Assembly: GCA_035222895.1 (NCBI GenBank)
Contig: JAVYIG010001827.1
Coordinates: 1 to 64,000, forward strand
Origin: Strongylocentrotus droebachiensis
Lineage: Eukaryota > Echinodermata > Echinoidea > Camarodonta > Strongylocentrotidae
Direction of reading: 5' to 3'
Length of the DNA stretch: 64,000 bases
Shown: positions 33,709 to 45,790 of the stretch, piece after piece
Layout of the letters: each line of letters opens with the position of its first letter
Numbering within the stretch: the first letter of the stretch is position 1
The notes under the pieces: model-generated
What the model saw: only the letters and a program-made list of their open reading frames with translations
Database searches by the model: none
Told to the model about the DNA's origin: nothing
Made by a program: the position numbers and the translations under genes

Positions 33709-36081
33709 TTCGCGATCCCATTGTTACCTCTATGTACTATAAGCCTACCAAAACATCTAATGACACATAGGTGAGGCATAAACCCTCAAAACACTACTTG
33801 GATGAGGTGTATCGTACATTATATGCTCACTTATATAAAAATGAATAACATTTTTATAGCCCTTCATCAGCTCAAAGTTAGGCATTTGAGTATTTATAAA
33901 CCTCAAATTTTTAAACATTTGTTAAAGTTTGTGTATAATTTAAACACGAAATAAACACATATGAGTGATAATAAACACGTGATAATTGTTATATAGCGTG
34001 TTAATTAGGTATTAATAGATGAGAAAACTATGTTAAGGGATGTGTAATACACCCCCTTCCAGTACATGTATTTACGTTTTAAGGGTTTAAAGTTTCAATT
34101 AAAGTTACATATTTTGATCGGCTCTCGAGTTTGTACGTTCTATACGTCTCAAGTTGGTTGTATGTTTATAATCTTGTGGGCATTATTTTGTATTGATTTC
34201 TGAGGTAACAAATGAGCAAATGGAATTTAAAATCAACGTTTGCGTGTTTAAGTGTTTATAAAGTGTTACAGAAAAGTATTTGTGTTCAGTAGTTTCCCAG
34301 TGTATTAATGTTTGGGTTAATTCATCTCCTTCCTCTCTTTTTTCCTCTCTCTAGCTTTTCTCCCCTCTCGAGCAATCTTATGTTTCAATTCATATTGATT
34401 ATTTCTGAAGTAGTAAATATGATACCCATCTTCCTAATTCCCTTGTATTTATGTCAACTTAAACTATAAACAAGCAATTTAATGTTGTTCTTGTTTCCCT
34501 GTTTAATACTTTTTAGTCAGTATTCTTTCGCTCAAAATCTATCACAATCACTAACATAATATGGCGCATAATATATGAACGCACCTTAGCCATAGCGTGA
34601 AAGGCGAATCAATAGAGAGGGGAAAGGGGCAGGGGGTGGGGGATGGGGGTGTCGAGGACCCGCGTATTGTTCGTGACATCCATTCAATACACTACTGTTT
34701 AATACCCCTCTACACAATTACTGCGGAGTGGGGGCAAAGCCAACATTGAATGTCCGAGATGCCAAATTCCTAATACCTCTATTATTACGTACACTATGAT
34801 TAGAACGCGCTAATGGATCGGCGGCCTGGGATAAACGATGGGACTGACAAAAGTGAAAGGAGCATTTGGTCGGCTTTCAAACTATTTAATACAAGCCATT
34901 AACGCTATACTCTGAACTGAAGATCATGGACGAATATAGTATTTGATGGAAAGACGGAATACATGTACTAGGGCTATAGCATTGCTCTTCTGTCAAATGA
35001 TTGACAGGGAACATTTCACACACATAGTATGATGCATTTACTTCAAAGCCAACTAGATAAACATGTTTAATCACAATGTTGATGAAAAAGTATATATTAT
35101 TATGGTCATAATCGTATAGGTGGCTTATGTGCCTCTATATCTTTCTAACTAATGAATCGGTGTTGTTCCAGATATAGGCCTGCATGTTGCAATTATATAG
35201 CAAATTTTATGTTCTCTTATTTTCGCAATTTGCGCCGGGCTTCCAAGTTTTCAAATGATTGTTCTCAGGATATATTGTTTTGTTGCACCTATCATTTATA
35301 TACTCCATCTAACATCCACTCACATTCGGATACCAACATTTATTTAATACCTTCTTTATCGAACCATAATACATAAAGTGGTCCAAAGCTGTGGAATTGT
35401 CCTCAGTCTATTAGGGGGGAAATTAAGCCATTCTTTATCAAGCTTTAATAGAAAAGAATTACAAGAGATATAATTAATAACATCTCAAAAATTTGAGAGG
35501 TTTATTTTGCCCTTTCGTTTTGATGCGTTATTGTTTCTTGTTTTTTTTATATTAGTGTAAATGTGTTAGATTCTTTTTATTCCATATATCTGGGAGAAAG
35601 AAATTGATGAATCTTTGGTTATTGTTTGTTCCTCATGTTTTCATGTAACTTGATTGTTTTACTAAAAATTCCCTCCCACGATCCTATTCTTTTACTTTTG
35701 TCTTAATTATCCTTTGTCTTTCTTTTTTCTCCCTCTCGATTACTCCTATTTTTTAAATTTCATATCGTTTATTTCTGAACGCTAACTATGATATTTATCG
35801 TTTATTCGCTTGCATTTGTGTCAACTTAAATTATGAACTAGCAATATGATTTTTTTTCTCGCCTTTTTAATACTTTTTTGTTATCTCTTTTCGATTCTTT
35901 TGCTCAAAATCTATCACAATCACTAATATAGCGCATAATATGTGAAAGAAACGTAGCAATAGCGTGAAAGACTAGTTTATTAGTTTAAAAGAGAGGGAGT
36001 AGGAAGGGGGTCGAAGAACAAAAGGGAAGTGGCGTACCGTGTATTGTTCGTGACATCCAATCAATACACTACTGTTTAATG
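33709..36081 (+). repeat. 2373-bp tandem unit, copy 1
   Basis: First of three consecutive units with the same 2373-bp period. It starts after 'actgtttaatg' at its left edge and carries two small open frames (34886-35074 minus, 35152-35376 plus) that recur unchanged in every copy. The frames have no recognised domain. Confidence 0.9.
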
Positions 36082-38454
36082 TTCGCGATCCCATTGTTAC
36101 CTCTATGTACTATAAGCCTACCAAAACATCTAATGACACATAGGTGAGGCATAAACCCTCAAAACACTACTTGGATGAGGTGTATCGTACATTATATGCT
36201 CACTTATATAAAAATGAATAACATTTTTATAGCCCTTCATCAGCTCAAAGTTAGGCATTTGAGTATTTATAAACCTCAAATTTTTAAACATTTGTTAAAG
36301 TTTGTGTATAATTTAAACACGAAATAAACACATATGAGTGATAATAAACACGTGATAATTGTTATATAGCGTGTTAATTAGGTATTAATAGATGAGAAAA
36401 CTATGTTAAGGGATGTGTAATACACCCCCTTCCAGTACATGTATTTACGTTTTAAGGGTTTAAAGTTTCAATTAAAGTTACATATTTTGATCGGCTCTCG
36501 AGTTTGTACGTTCTATACGTCTCAAGTTGGTTGTATGTTTATAATCTTGTGGGCATTATTTTGTATTGATTTCTGAGGTAACAAATGAGCAAATGGAATT
36601 TAAAATCAACGTTTGCGTGTTTAAGTGTTTATAAAGTGTTACAGAAAAGTATTTGTGTTCAGTAGTTTCCCAGTGTATTAATGTTTGGGTTAATTCATCT
36701 CCTTCCTCTCTTTTTTCCTCTCTCTAGCTTTTCTCCCCTCTCGAGCAATCTTATGTTTCAATTCATATTGATTATTTCTGAAGTAGTAAATATGATACCC
36801 ATCTTCCTAATTCCCTTGTATTTATGTCAACTTAAACTATAAACAAGCAATTTAATGTTGTTCTTGTTTCCCTGTTTAATACTTTTTAGTCAGTATTCTT
36901 TCGCTCAAAATCTATCACAATCACTAACATAATATGGCGCATAATATATGAACGCACCTTAGCCATAGCGTGAAAGGCGAATCAATAGAGAGGGGAAAGG
37001 GGCAGGGGGTGGGGGATGGGGGTGTCGAGGACCCGCGTATTGTTCGTGACATCCATTCAATACACTACTGTTTAATACCCCTCTACACAATTACTGCGGA
37101 GTGGGGGCAAAGCCAACATTGAATGTCCGAGATGCCAAATTCCTAATACCTCTATTATTACGTACACTATGATTAGAACGCGCTAATGGATCGGCGGCCT
37201 GGGATAAACGATGGGACTGACAAAAGTGAAAGGAGCATTTGGTCGGCTTTCAAACTATTTAATACAAGCCATTAACGCTATACTCTGAACTGAAGATCAT
37301 GGACGAATATAGTATTTGATGGAAAGACGGAATACATGTACTAGGGCTATAGCATTGCTCTTCTGTCAAATGATTGACAGGGAACATTTCACACACATAG
37401 TATGATGCATTTACTTCAAAGCCAACTAGATAAACATGTTTAATCACAATGTTGATGAAAAAGTATATATTATTATGGTCATAATCGTATAGGTGGCTTA
37501 TGTGCCTCTATATCTTTCTAACTAATGAATCGGTGTTGTTCCAGATATAGGCCTGCATGTTGCAATTATATAGCAAATTTTATGTTCTCTTATTTTCGCA
37601 ATTTGCGCCGGGCTTCCAAGTTTTCAAATGATTGTTCTCAGGATATATTGTTTTGTTGCACCTATCATTTATATACTCCATCTAACATCCACTCACATTC
37701 GGATACCAACATTTATTTAATACCTTCTTTATCGAACCATAATACATAAAGTGGTCCAAAGCTGTGGAATTGTCCTCAGTCTATTAGGGGGGAAATTAAG
37801 CCATTCTTTATCAAGCTTTAATAGAAAAGAATTACAAGAGATATAATTAATAACATCTCAAAAATTTGAGAGGTTTATTTTGCCCTTTCGTTTTGATGCG
37901 TTATTGTTTCTTGTTTTTTTTATATTAGTGTAAATGTGTTAGATTCTTTTTATTCCATATATCTGGGAGAAAGAAATTGATGAATCTTTGGTTATTGTTT
38001 GTTCCTCATGTTTTCATGTAACTTGATTGTTTTACTAAAAATTCCCTCCCACGATCCTATTCTTTTACTTTTGTCTTAATTATCCTTTGTCTTTCTTTTT
38101 TCTCCCTCTCGATTACTCCTATTTTTTAAATTTCATATCGTTTATTTCTGAACGCTAACTATGATATTTATCGTTTATTCGCTTGCATTTGTGTCAACTT
38201 AAATTATGAACTAGCAATATGATTTTTTTTCTCGCCTTTTTAATACTTTTTTGTTATCTCTTTTCGATTCTTTTGCTCAAAATCTATCACAATCACTAAT
38301 ATAGCGCATAATATGTGAAAGAAACGTAGCAATAGCGTGAAAGACTAGTTTATTAGTTTAAAAGAGAGGGAGTAGGAAGGGGGTCGAAGAACAAAAGGGA
38401 AGTGGCGTACCGTGTATTGTTCGTGACATCCAATCAATACACTACTGTTTAATG
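36082..38454 (+). repeat. 2373-bp tandem unit, copy 2
   Basis: Second unit; every stretch compared by eye with copies 1 and 3 is the same, including low-complexity tracts such as ggggcagggggtgggggat. No gene. Confidence 0.9.
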
Positions 38455-40827
38455 TTCGCGATCCCATTGTTACCTCTATGTACTATAAGCCTACCAAAAC
38501 ATCTAATGACACATAGGTGAGGCATAAACCCTCAAAACACTACTTGGATGAGGTGTATCGTACATTATATGCTCACTTATATAAAAATGAATAACATTTT
38601 TATAGCCCTTCATCAGCTCAAAGTTAGGCATTTGAGTATTTATAAACCTCAAATTTTTAAACATTTGTTAAAGTTTGTGTATAATTTAAACACGAAATAA
38701 ACACATATGAGTGATAATAAACACGTGATAATTGTTATATAGCGTGTTAATTAGGTATTAATAGATGAGAAAACTATGTTAAGGGATGTGTAATACACCC
38801 CCTTCCAGTACATGTATTTACGTTTTAAGGGTTTAAAGTTTCAATTAAAGTTACATATTTTGATCGGCTCTCGAGTTTGTACGTTCTATACGTCTCAAGT
38901 TGGTTGTATGTTTATAATCTTGTGGGCATTATTTTGTATTGATTTCTGAGGTAACAAATGAGCAAATGGAATTTAAAATCAACGTTTGCGTGTTTAAGTG
39001 TTTATAAAGTGTTACAGAAAAGTATTTGTGTTCAGTAGTTTCCCAGTGTATTAATGTTTGGGTTAATTCATCTCCTTCCTCTCTTTTTTCCTCTCTCTAG
39101 CTTTTCTCCCCTCTCGAGCAATCTTATGTTTCAATTCATATTGATTATTTCTGAAGTAGTAAATATGATACCCATCTTCCTAATTCCCTTGTATTTATGT
39201 CAACTTAAACTATAAACAAGCAATTTAATGTTGTTCTTGTTTCCCTGTTTAATACTTTTTAGTCAGTATTCTTTCGCTCAAAATCTATCACAATCACTAA
39301 CATAATATGGCGCATAATATATGAACGCACCTTAGCCATAGCGTGAAAGGCGAATCAATAGAGAGGGGAAAGGGGCAGGGGGTGGGGGATGGGGGTGTCG
39401 AGGACCCGCGTATTGTTCGTGACATCCATTCAATACACTACTGTTTAATACCCCTCTACACAATTACTGCGGAGTGGGGGCAAAGCCAACATTGAATGTC
39501 CGAGATGCCAAATTCCTAATACCTCTATTATTACGTACACTATGATTAGAACGCGCTAATGGATCGGCGGCCTGGGATAAACGATGGGACTGACAAAAGT
39601 GAAAGGAGCATTTGGTCGGCTTTCAAACTATTTAATACAAGCCATTAACGCTATACTCTGAACTGAAGATCATGGACGAATATAGTATTTGATGGAAAGA
39701 CGGAATACATGTACTAGGGCTATAGCATTGCTCTTCTGTCAAATGATTGACAGGGAACATTTCACACACATAGTATGATGCATTTACTTCAAAGCCAACT
39801 AGATAAACATGTTTAATCACAATGTTGATGAAAAAGTATATATTATTATGGTCATAATCGTATAGGTGGCTTATGTGCCTCTATATCTTTCTAACTAATG
39901 AATCGGTGTTGTTCCAGATATAGGCCTGCATGTTGCAATTATATAGCAAATTTTATGTTCTCTTATTTTCGCAATTTGCGCCGGGCTTCCAAGTTTTCAA
40001 ATGATTGTTCTCAGGATATATTGTTTTGTTGCACCTATCATTTATATACTCCATCTAACATCCACTCACATTCGGATACCAACATTTATTTAATACCTTC
40101 TTTATCGAACCATAATACATAAAGTGGTCCAAAGCTGTGGAATTGTCCTCAGTCTATTAGGGGGGAAATTAAGCCATTCTTTATCAAGCTTTAATAGAAA
40201 AGAATTACAAGAGATATAATTAATAACATCTCAAAAATTTGAGAGGTTTATTTTGCCCTTTCGTTTTGATGCGTTATTGTTTCTTGTTTTTTTTATATTA
40301 GTGTAAATGTGTTAGATTCTTTTTATTCCATATATCTGGGAGAAAGAAATTGATGAATCTTTGGTTATTGTTTGTTCCTCATGTTTTCATGTAACTTGAT
40401 TGTTTTACTAAAAATTCCCTCCCACGATCCTATTCTTTTACTTTTGTCTTAATTATCCTTTGTCTTTCTTTTTTCTCCCTCTCGATTACTCCTATTTTTT
40501 AAATTTCATATCGTTTATTTCTGAACGCTAACTATGATATTTATCGTTTATTCGCTTGCATTTGTGTCAACTTAAATTATGAACTAGCAATATGATTTTT
40601 TTTCTCGCCTTTTTAATACTTTTTTGTTATCTCTTTTCGATTCTTTTGCTCAAAATCTATCACAATCACTAATATAGCGCATAATATGTGAAAGAAACGT
40701 AGCAATAGCGTGAAAGACTAGTTTATTAGTTTAAAAGAGAGGGAGTAGGAAGGGGGTCGAAGAACAAAAGGGAAGTGGCGTACCGTGTATTGTTCGTGAC
40801 ATCCAATCAATACACTACTGTTTAATG
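38455..40827 (+). repeat. 2373-bp tandem unit, copy 3
   Basis: Third unit; identity ends at 40827 after 'tttaatg', where the sequence switches to a diverged block (cccccgtataggcc). A diverged relative of the same blocks lies at 42420-43800. Confidence 0.9.
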
Positions 40828-43248
40828 CCCCCGTATAGGCCTGTGGAGTTGGGCAAAGGCAACATTGAATATCCGAGATCCCATTGTTACCTCTATATAT
40901 TATGAGCCGACCAAAATATATAATTACAGTGAGGCACAAACCCTCAAAACTTATGTACTTGGATGAGGTGTATCGTACATTATATGTTTACTTAAATAAA
41001 CACGAATAACATGTTTATAGCTCAAAATCAGCTAAAATTTAAGCACTAGCGTGTGTATATACATCACTCAAATTTTTAAACATTTGTTTAAGTAACTTTG
41101 TGTAGAACCCAAACACGAAATTAACACGTATGAGTGATAATAAACACGTGATAATTGTTTTATATCGTGTGTAAGTGTTTATAAATAAGAGAACTAAGTT
41201 AAGGGATGTGCAATACACCCCGTTCCTGTACATGTCTCGATTATAATTACATATTGTAAATGGCTCTCGAGTTTGTACGTTCTTTAAGTCTTAAGTCGGT
41301 TGTATGTTTATAATCTTTGGGGAAATATTTTGAGTTGGTTTCTGGGGTAACAAATGATCAAATGGAATTCAAAATCAACGTTTGCGTGTTTAAGAGTTTA
41401 TAAAGTATTACAGAAAGGAATTTGTGTTTAGTGGTTTCCCAGTGTATTAATGTTCGGGTTAATTCATCTCTTTCCTCCCTCTTTTCCTCTCTCTAGCTTT
41501 TCTTCCCTCTCGATCACTCCTTTTGTTTCATTTCATATTGAATATTTCTGAAGTAGTAAATATGTAACCCATCTTCCTAATTCCCTTGCATTTATGTCAA
41601 ATTAAACTATAAACAAGCAATATATAAGGTTGTTGTTCTTGTTTCCCTGTTTAATACTTTTTCGTCATTATCTATTTTTGATTCTTTTGCTCAAAATCTA
41701 TCACAATCACTGATATAGCGAATCATATATAAAAGCAACGTAGCCATAGCGTGAAAGGCTAGTTTATTAGACAGTTTAATAGAGAGGTTAATGAGGGGGG
41801 GGGGGGGGTCGAATAACAAAGGGGACGTGGTGTCACATGCATTGTTCGTGACATCAAATCAATACACTACTGTTTAATTCCCCCGTATAGGCCGGCGGGG
41901 TTGGGCAAAGGCAACATTGAATGTCCGCGATCCCATTGTTACCTCTATATACTATAAGCCGACCAAAATATCTAATTACATATGCATAGGCACAAGTGTT
42001 ACAGAAAAGTGTTTGTGTTTTGTTTCCCAGTGTATTAATGTTTGGGTTAATTCATCTCCTCCCTCTCTCTTTTCCTCTCTCTAGCTTTTCTTCCCTCTCG
42101 CTCACTCCTATTGTTTCATTTTTATATTGATTATTTCTGAAGTAGTAAATATGTTACCCATCTTCCTGATTCCCTTGCATTTATGTCAACTTAAACTATA
42201 AACAAGCAATATAATGTTGTTGTTCTTGTTTCCCTGTTTCATATTTTTGTGTCATTATCTAATTTCGATTCTTTCGCTCAGAATCTATCACAATCACTAA
42301 CATAACATGGCGCATAATATATGAACGCAACGTATAGCCATAGCATGAAATGCGAGTGTATTAGTAAATAGAGCGGGGGAAAGGGGAGGGGAGGGGGTGT
42401 AGAAGACCCGCGTATTGTTCGTGACATCCATTCAATATATTTCTGTTTAATACCCCTCAACAGACCGGCGGGGTGGGGACAAAGCCAACATTGAATATCC
42501 GAGATGCCAAATTCTTAATACCTCTATTGTTACGTACACTATAATTAGAACGCGCTACTGGATCGGCGGCCTGGGATAAACGATGGAATGACAAAAGTGA
42601 AGAGAGCATTTGGTTGGCTTTTAAACTATGTAATACAAAGCCGTTAACGCTATGAACTGAAGATCATGGACGAATATAGTATTTGATGGAAACATTGTAT
42701 GTGTAACATTGCTCTTCTGTCAAATGATTGGCAGTGAACATTTCACACACATAATATAATGCATTTACTTCAACGAAACTAGATAAACATGTTTAATCAC
42801 AATGTTAATGAAAATTAGATATTATTATGGTCATAATCGTAAAGGTGGCTAATGTGCCTATATCTTTCTGACTAATTAATCGGTAAAGTTCCAGATATAG
42901 GCCTGCACATGTTGCAATTATATAGCAAATCTTATGTTCTCGTATTTTCGCAATTTGCGCCGGGCTTCCCATTTTTCAAATGATTGTTCTCAGGATAAGT
43001 TGTTTTGTTGCGCCTATCATTTATATACTCCACCTAGCATCCAATCATATTCGGATACCAACATTTATTTAATACGTTCTTTATCGAACCATAATACATA
43101 AAGTGATCCAAAGCTGTGGAATCGTCTTCAGTTTTTTGGGAAAAAAGTCATTCGTTATCAAGCTTTAATAGAAAATAATAACAAGAGATATTAGCCATAA
43201 AATCTCAAAAAAATTTGGAGGTTTATTTTGCCCTTTCGTTTTGTTGTG

Positions 43249-43326
43249 TTATTGTTGTTGCTGTTGTTGTTGTTTGTTTGTTTGTTTGTTTGTTTGTTTG
43301 TTGTTTTTTTTTTTTTGGGGGGGGAG
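43249..43326 (+). repeat. (GTT)n/(GTTT)n microsatellite and poly-T/G run
   Basis: GTT repeats pass into GTTT repeats, then poly-T and poly-G. The 64-residue frame over it is low-complexity. Confidence 0.85.
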
Positions 43327-44049
43327 GATTATATTAGTGTAAATGTGTTTTTGTTTCATATATCTGAAGACAAAACTTTGATAGACCCTTGGTTATTGCT
43401 TGTTCCTCATATTTTCATGTAACTTGATTGTTTTACTAAATTCCCTCCCACGATCCTATTCTTTTACTTTTGATTTCATTTATCTCCTTCGTCATTCTTT
43501 TTCTCCCTCTCGATCACTCCTATTTTTTAAGTCCATATTGTTTATTTCTAAACTCTTACTATGATATTTATCTTCATTCGCTTGCATTTGTGTGAACTTA
43601 AACTATGAACTAGCAATATGACTGTGTTGTGTTTTCCTTTTGAATACCTTTTTGTTATCTATTTTCGATTCTTTTGCTCAGATATCTATCACAATCACTA
43701 ATACAGCGCATAATATGTGAAAGCAACGTAGCCATAGCGTGAAAGGCTAGTTTATTCGTTTAATAGAGGTGAATTGGGGGGGGGGGGGGGGGGGTCGAAG
43801 AACAAAGGGCACGTGGTGTCCTGGGTATTGTTCGTGACATCCAATCAATACACTACTGCTTATAATGCCCCCGTATAGGCCGGCGGGGTTGGGCAAAGGC
43901 AACGTTGAATGTCCGAGATTCCATTATTACCTCTATATACTATAAGCCGACCAAAATATCAAATTGCATATAGGTGATCGAGGCACAAACCCTCAAAACA
44001 TATCTTCTTGGATAAGGTGTATTGTACATTATATTGCAGTTTTTTAAAG

Positions 44050-44119
44050 ACCAGTATAAGTCTCTTACCAGTTAAAGAGACTTATAAGTCTCATATCAGT
44101 ATGAGAGACTTATACTGGT
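44050..44119. repeat. Cruciform-like nested palindrome
   Basis: The outer arms accagtataagtctct (44050) and agagacttatactggt (ending 44119) pair; the loop contains a perfect 16-bp palindrome gagacttataagtctc at 44077-44092, itself related to the arms. Confidence 0.75.
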
Positions 44120-44837
44120 GTATTCAATTGAGTAGTTTTGCTGATTTGTTTAATAAGTCTAAGTTTAATTCCATCTACGATTTTCCTTTTTCTCCCCATC
44201 TTTCTCACTCTCTCTCTCTATCTACGATATTTTTTTTTATTTCCTCTCTACCTCTCACACTCCCTCCATCTACGATCCTTTATTTCCGCTCTACCTCTCT
44301 CTCTCTCTATATATAAACGATCTTTTATTGAATACCTCTCTACGTCTCTCTCTCTCTTGCTCTATCTTCTTCATTTCCTCTCCACAGCCCCATCTCTATC
44401 TTCTCTTTTTATTTCCTATCTCTTATTTGCTCTCTATACATCTCTCTCTATACGACCTTCTTTTGTTCCCCCTCTCTCTTTCTCTCTCTCTCTATACATA
44501 TATATTATCTCTCTCTACCTTTTTTATTTCCTCTCTACACATCTATTTATCTCTCCAATCTTATCCTTTTAATTCCTCTCTATATCTATACGATCTGCTA
44601 ATATCTCACTCTCTCTATCTTCGATCTTTTATTTCCTCTCTCTCTTTCTCTCTATCTTCTTTTATTTCCACTCAATATCTCTGTCTTCTCTATATATTTC
44701 TTCTCTACATCTCCCCTCTCTATATACAATCTTCTCTACGTTTCTCTCTTGCTCTATCTTCTTTATTTCCTCTCGACACCGTCCCCCTCCCCATCTCTAT
44801 CTACGAGCTTTTTTTATTACCTCTCTGCGTCTATATA

Positions 44838-45082
44838 CAGGGGGGGGGGGGCCTCCCCTGGGAAAAAACGTGTTAAAACAAGTTAATTTTACCTTTTTTT
44901 TTGGGGGGGGGGGGGAGATGGCCCCCTCCCCTGGCGCTCAAGGGGGGGGGGGGGGGACGTGCGACTCTTCAAACTTTCGAGGGCCCCCCAAACAAAAAAT
45001 TGTGCTCACTACCCCCCCCCCCCCCCCAATATTTTCTCACGAATTGGGCCCCCTCCCCTGCCGGCGGCTGGATCCGCCCCTG
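44838..45082. mobile_element. hAT-like MITE, copy 1
   Basis: Begins caggggg and ends ctggatccgcccctg, whose reverse complement CAGGGGCGGATCCAG is a hAT-type terminal repeat. The left end is damaged by G-run expansion. Flanks tctatata and tctatgtc are only partly alike. Same interior as copy 2 (aaaacgtgttaaaacaagtt). Confidence 0.6.
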
Positions 45083-45351
45083 TCTATGTCTCTATCTTCT
45101 CCTTTTATTTCCTCTCTATACATCTCTCTCTATACGACCTTCTTTTATTTCCTCTCTCTCTCTCTCTCTCTCTCTATCTTCTTTTATTTCCACTCAATAT
45201 CTCTGTCTTCTCTATTTCCTCTCTACATCTCCCCTCTCTATATACGATCTTCTCTACGTCTCTCTCTTGCTCTATCTACTTTATTTCCTCTCGACACCCC
45301 CTCCCCATCTCTATCTACGATCTTCTTTTATTACCTCTCTGTGTCTATTTC

Positions 45352-45609
45352 CAGTGGCGGATCTAAGGGGGGGGGGGGTCGGGCCCCTCCCCTGTGCACA
45401 AAACGTGTTAAAACAAGTTCATTTTACCTTTTTGGGGGGAGATGGCCCCCTCCCCTGGCGCTCAAGGGGGGGGGGGGGGGGGGTGCGACTTTTCAAATTT
45501 TCGAGGGCCCCCCAAAAAAAAATTGTGTTCACTACCTCCCTCCCCTCCCCCCTAAATATTTTCTCACGGATTGGGCCCCCTCCCCTGCTGCCGGCTGGAA
45601 TCTGCCCTG
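45352..45609. mobile_element. hAT-like MITE, copy 2
   Basis: The left end cagtggcggatcta and right end tggaatctgccctg are imperfect inverted repeats. The 8-bp flanks tctatttc (45344-45351) and tctatgtc (45610-45617) differ at one base, fitting an aged hAT target duplication. The interior contains G and C runs and no transposase. Confidence 0.65.
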
Positions 45610-45676
45610 TCTATGTCTCTATCTCCTCCTTTTATTTCCTATCTATACATCTCTCTCTCTACGACCTTCTTTCATT

Positions 45677-45713
<37 letters not shown>

Positions 45714-45790
45714 CATATATATCTCTCTACCTTTTTTAAATTTCCTCTCTACACATCTCTTTCTCTCTCCAATCTTTTATTTTTTATCTA

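Larger units (their letters stand above)
30741..44030. repeat. 13-kb complex repeat array
   Basis: The same blocks recur with divergence across the interval: 'gtggtttcccagtgtatta', a CT-rich run ending 'tctctctagcttt', 'atttatgtcaacttaaacta', 'aaatctatcacaatcactaa', 'agccatagcgtgaaaggc' and a G-rich block before 'tgttcgtgacatcca'. Block starts are near 30.8, 31.5, 32.8, 34.1, 36.5, 38.8, 41.2, 42.0 and 43.5 kb. No transposase, reverse transcriptase or exon set was recognised. The array grew by local duplication; some copies lack internal blocks. Confidence 0.8.
44160..45788. repeat. CT-rich low-complexity tract interrupted by two hAT-like insertions
   Basis: Irregular units of 'tttatttcctctctacatct' and 'tctctatctacgat' fill 44160-44837, 45083-45351 and 45610-45788. 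Long open frames (up to 310 codons) in several registers arise from the lack of stops in this composition and are not genes. The whole CT-plus-insertion block appears twice, so it probably duplicated. Confidence 0.8.

Noticed and set aside
34886..40122. Recurring 62- and 74-codon frames in each 2373-bp unit
   Set aside because: Repeated only because the unit is repeated; no domain, and their relatives at 42.6-43.1 kb are not kept open.
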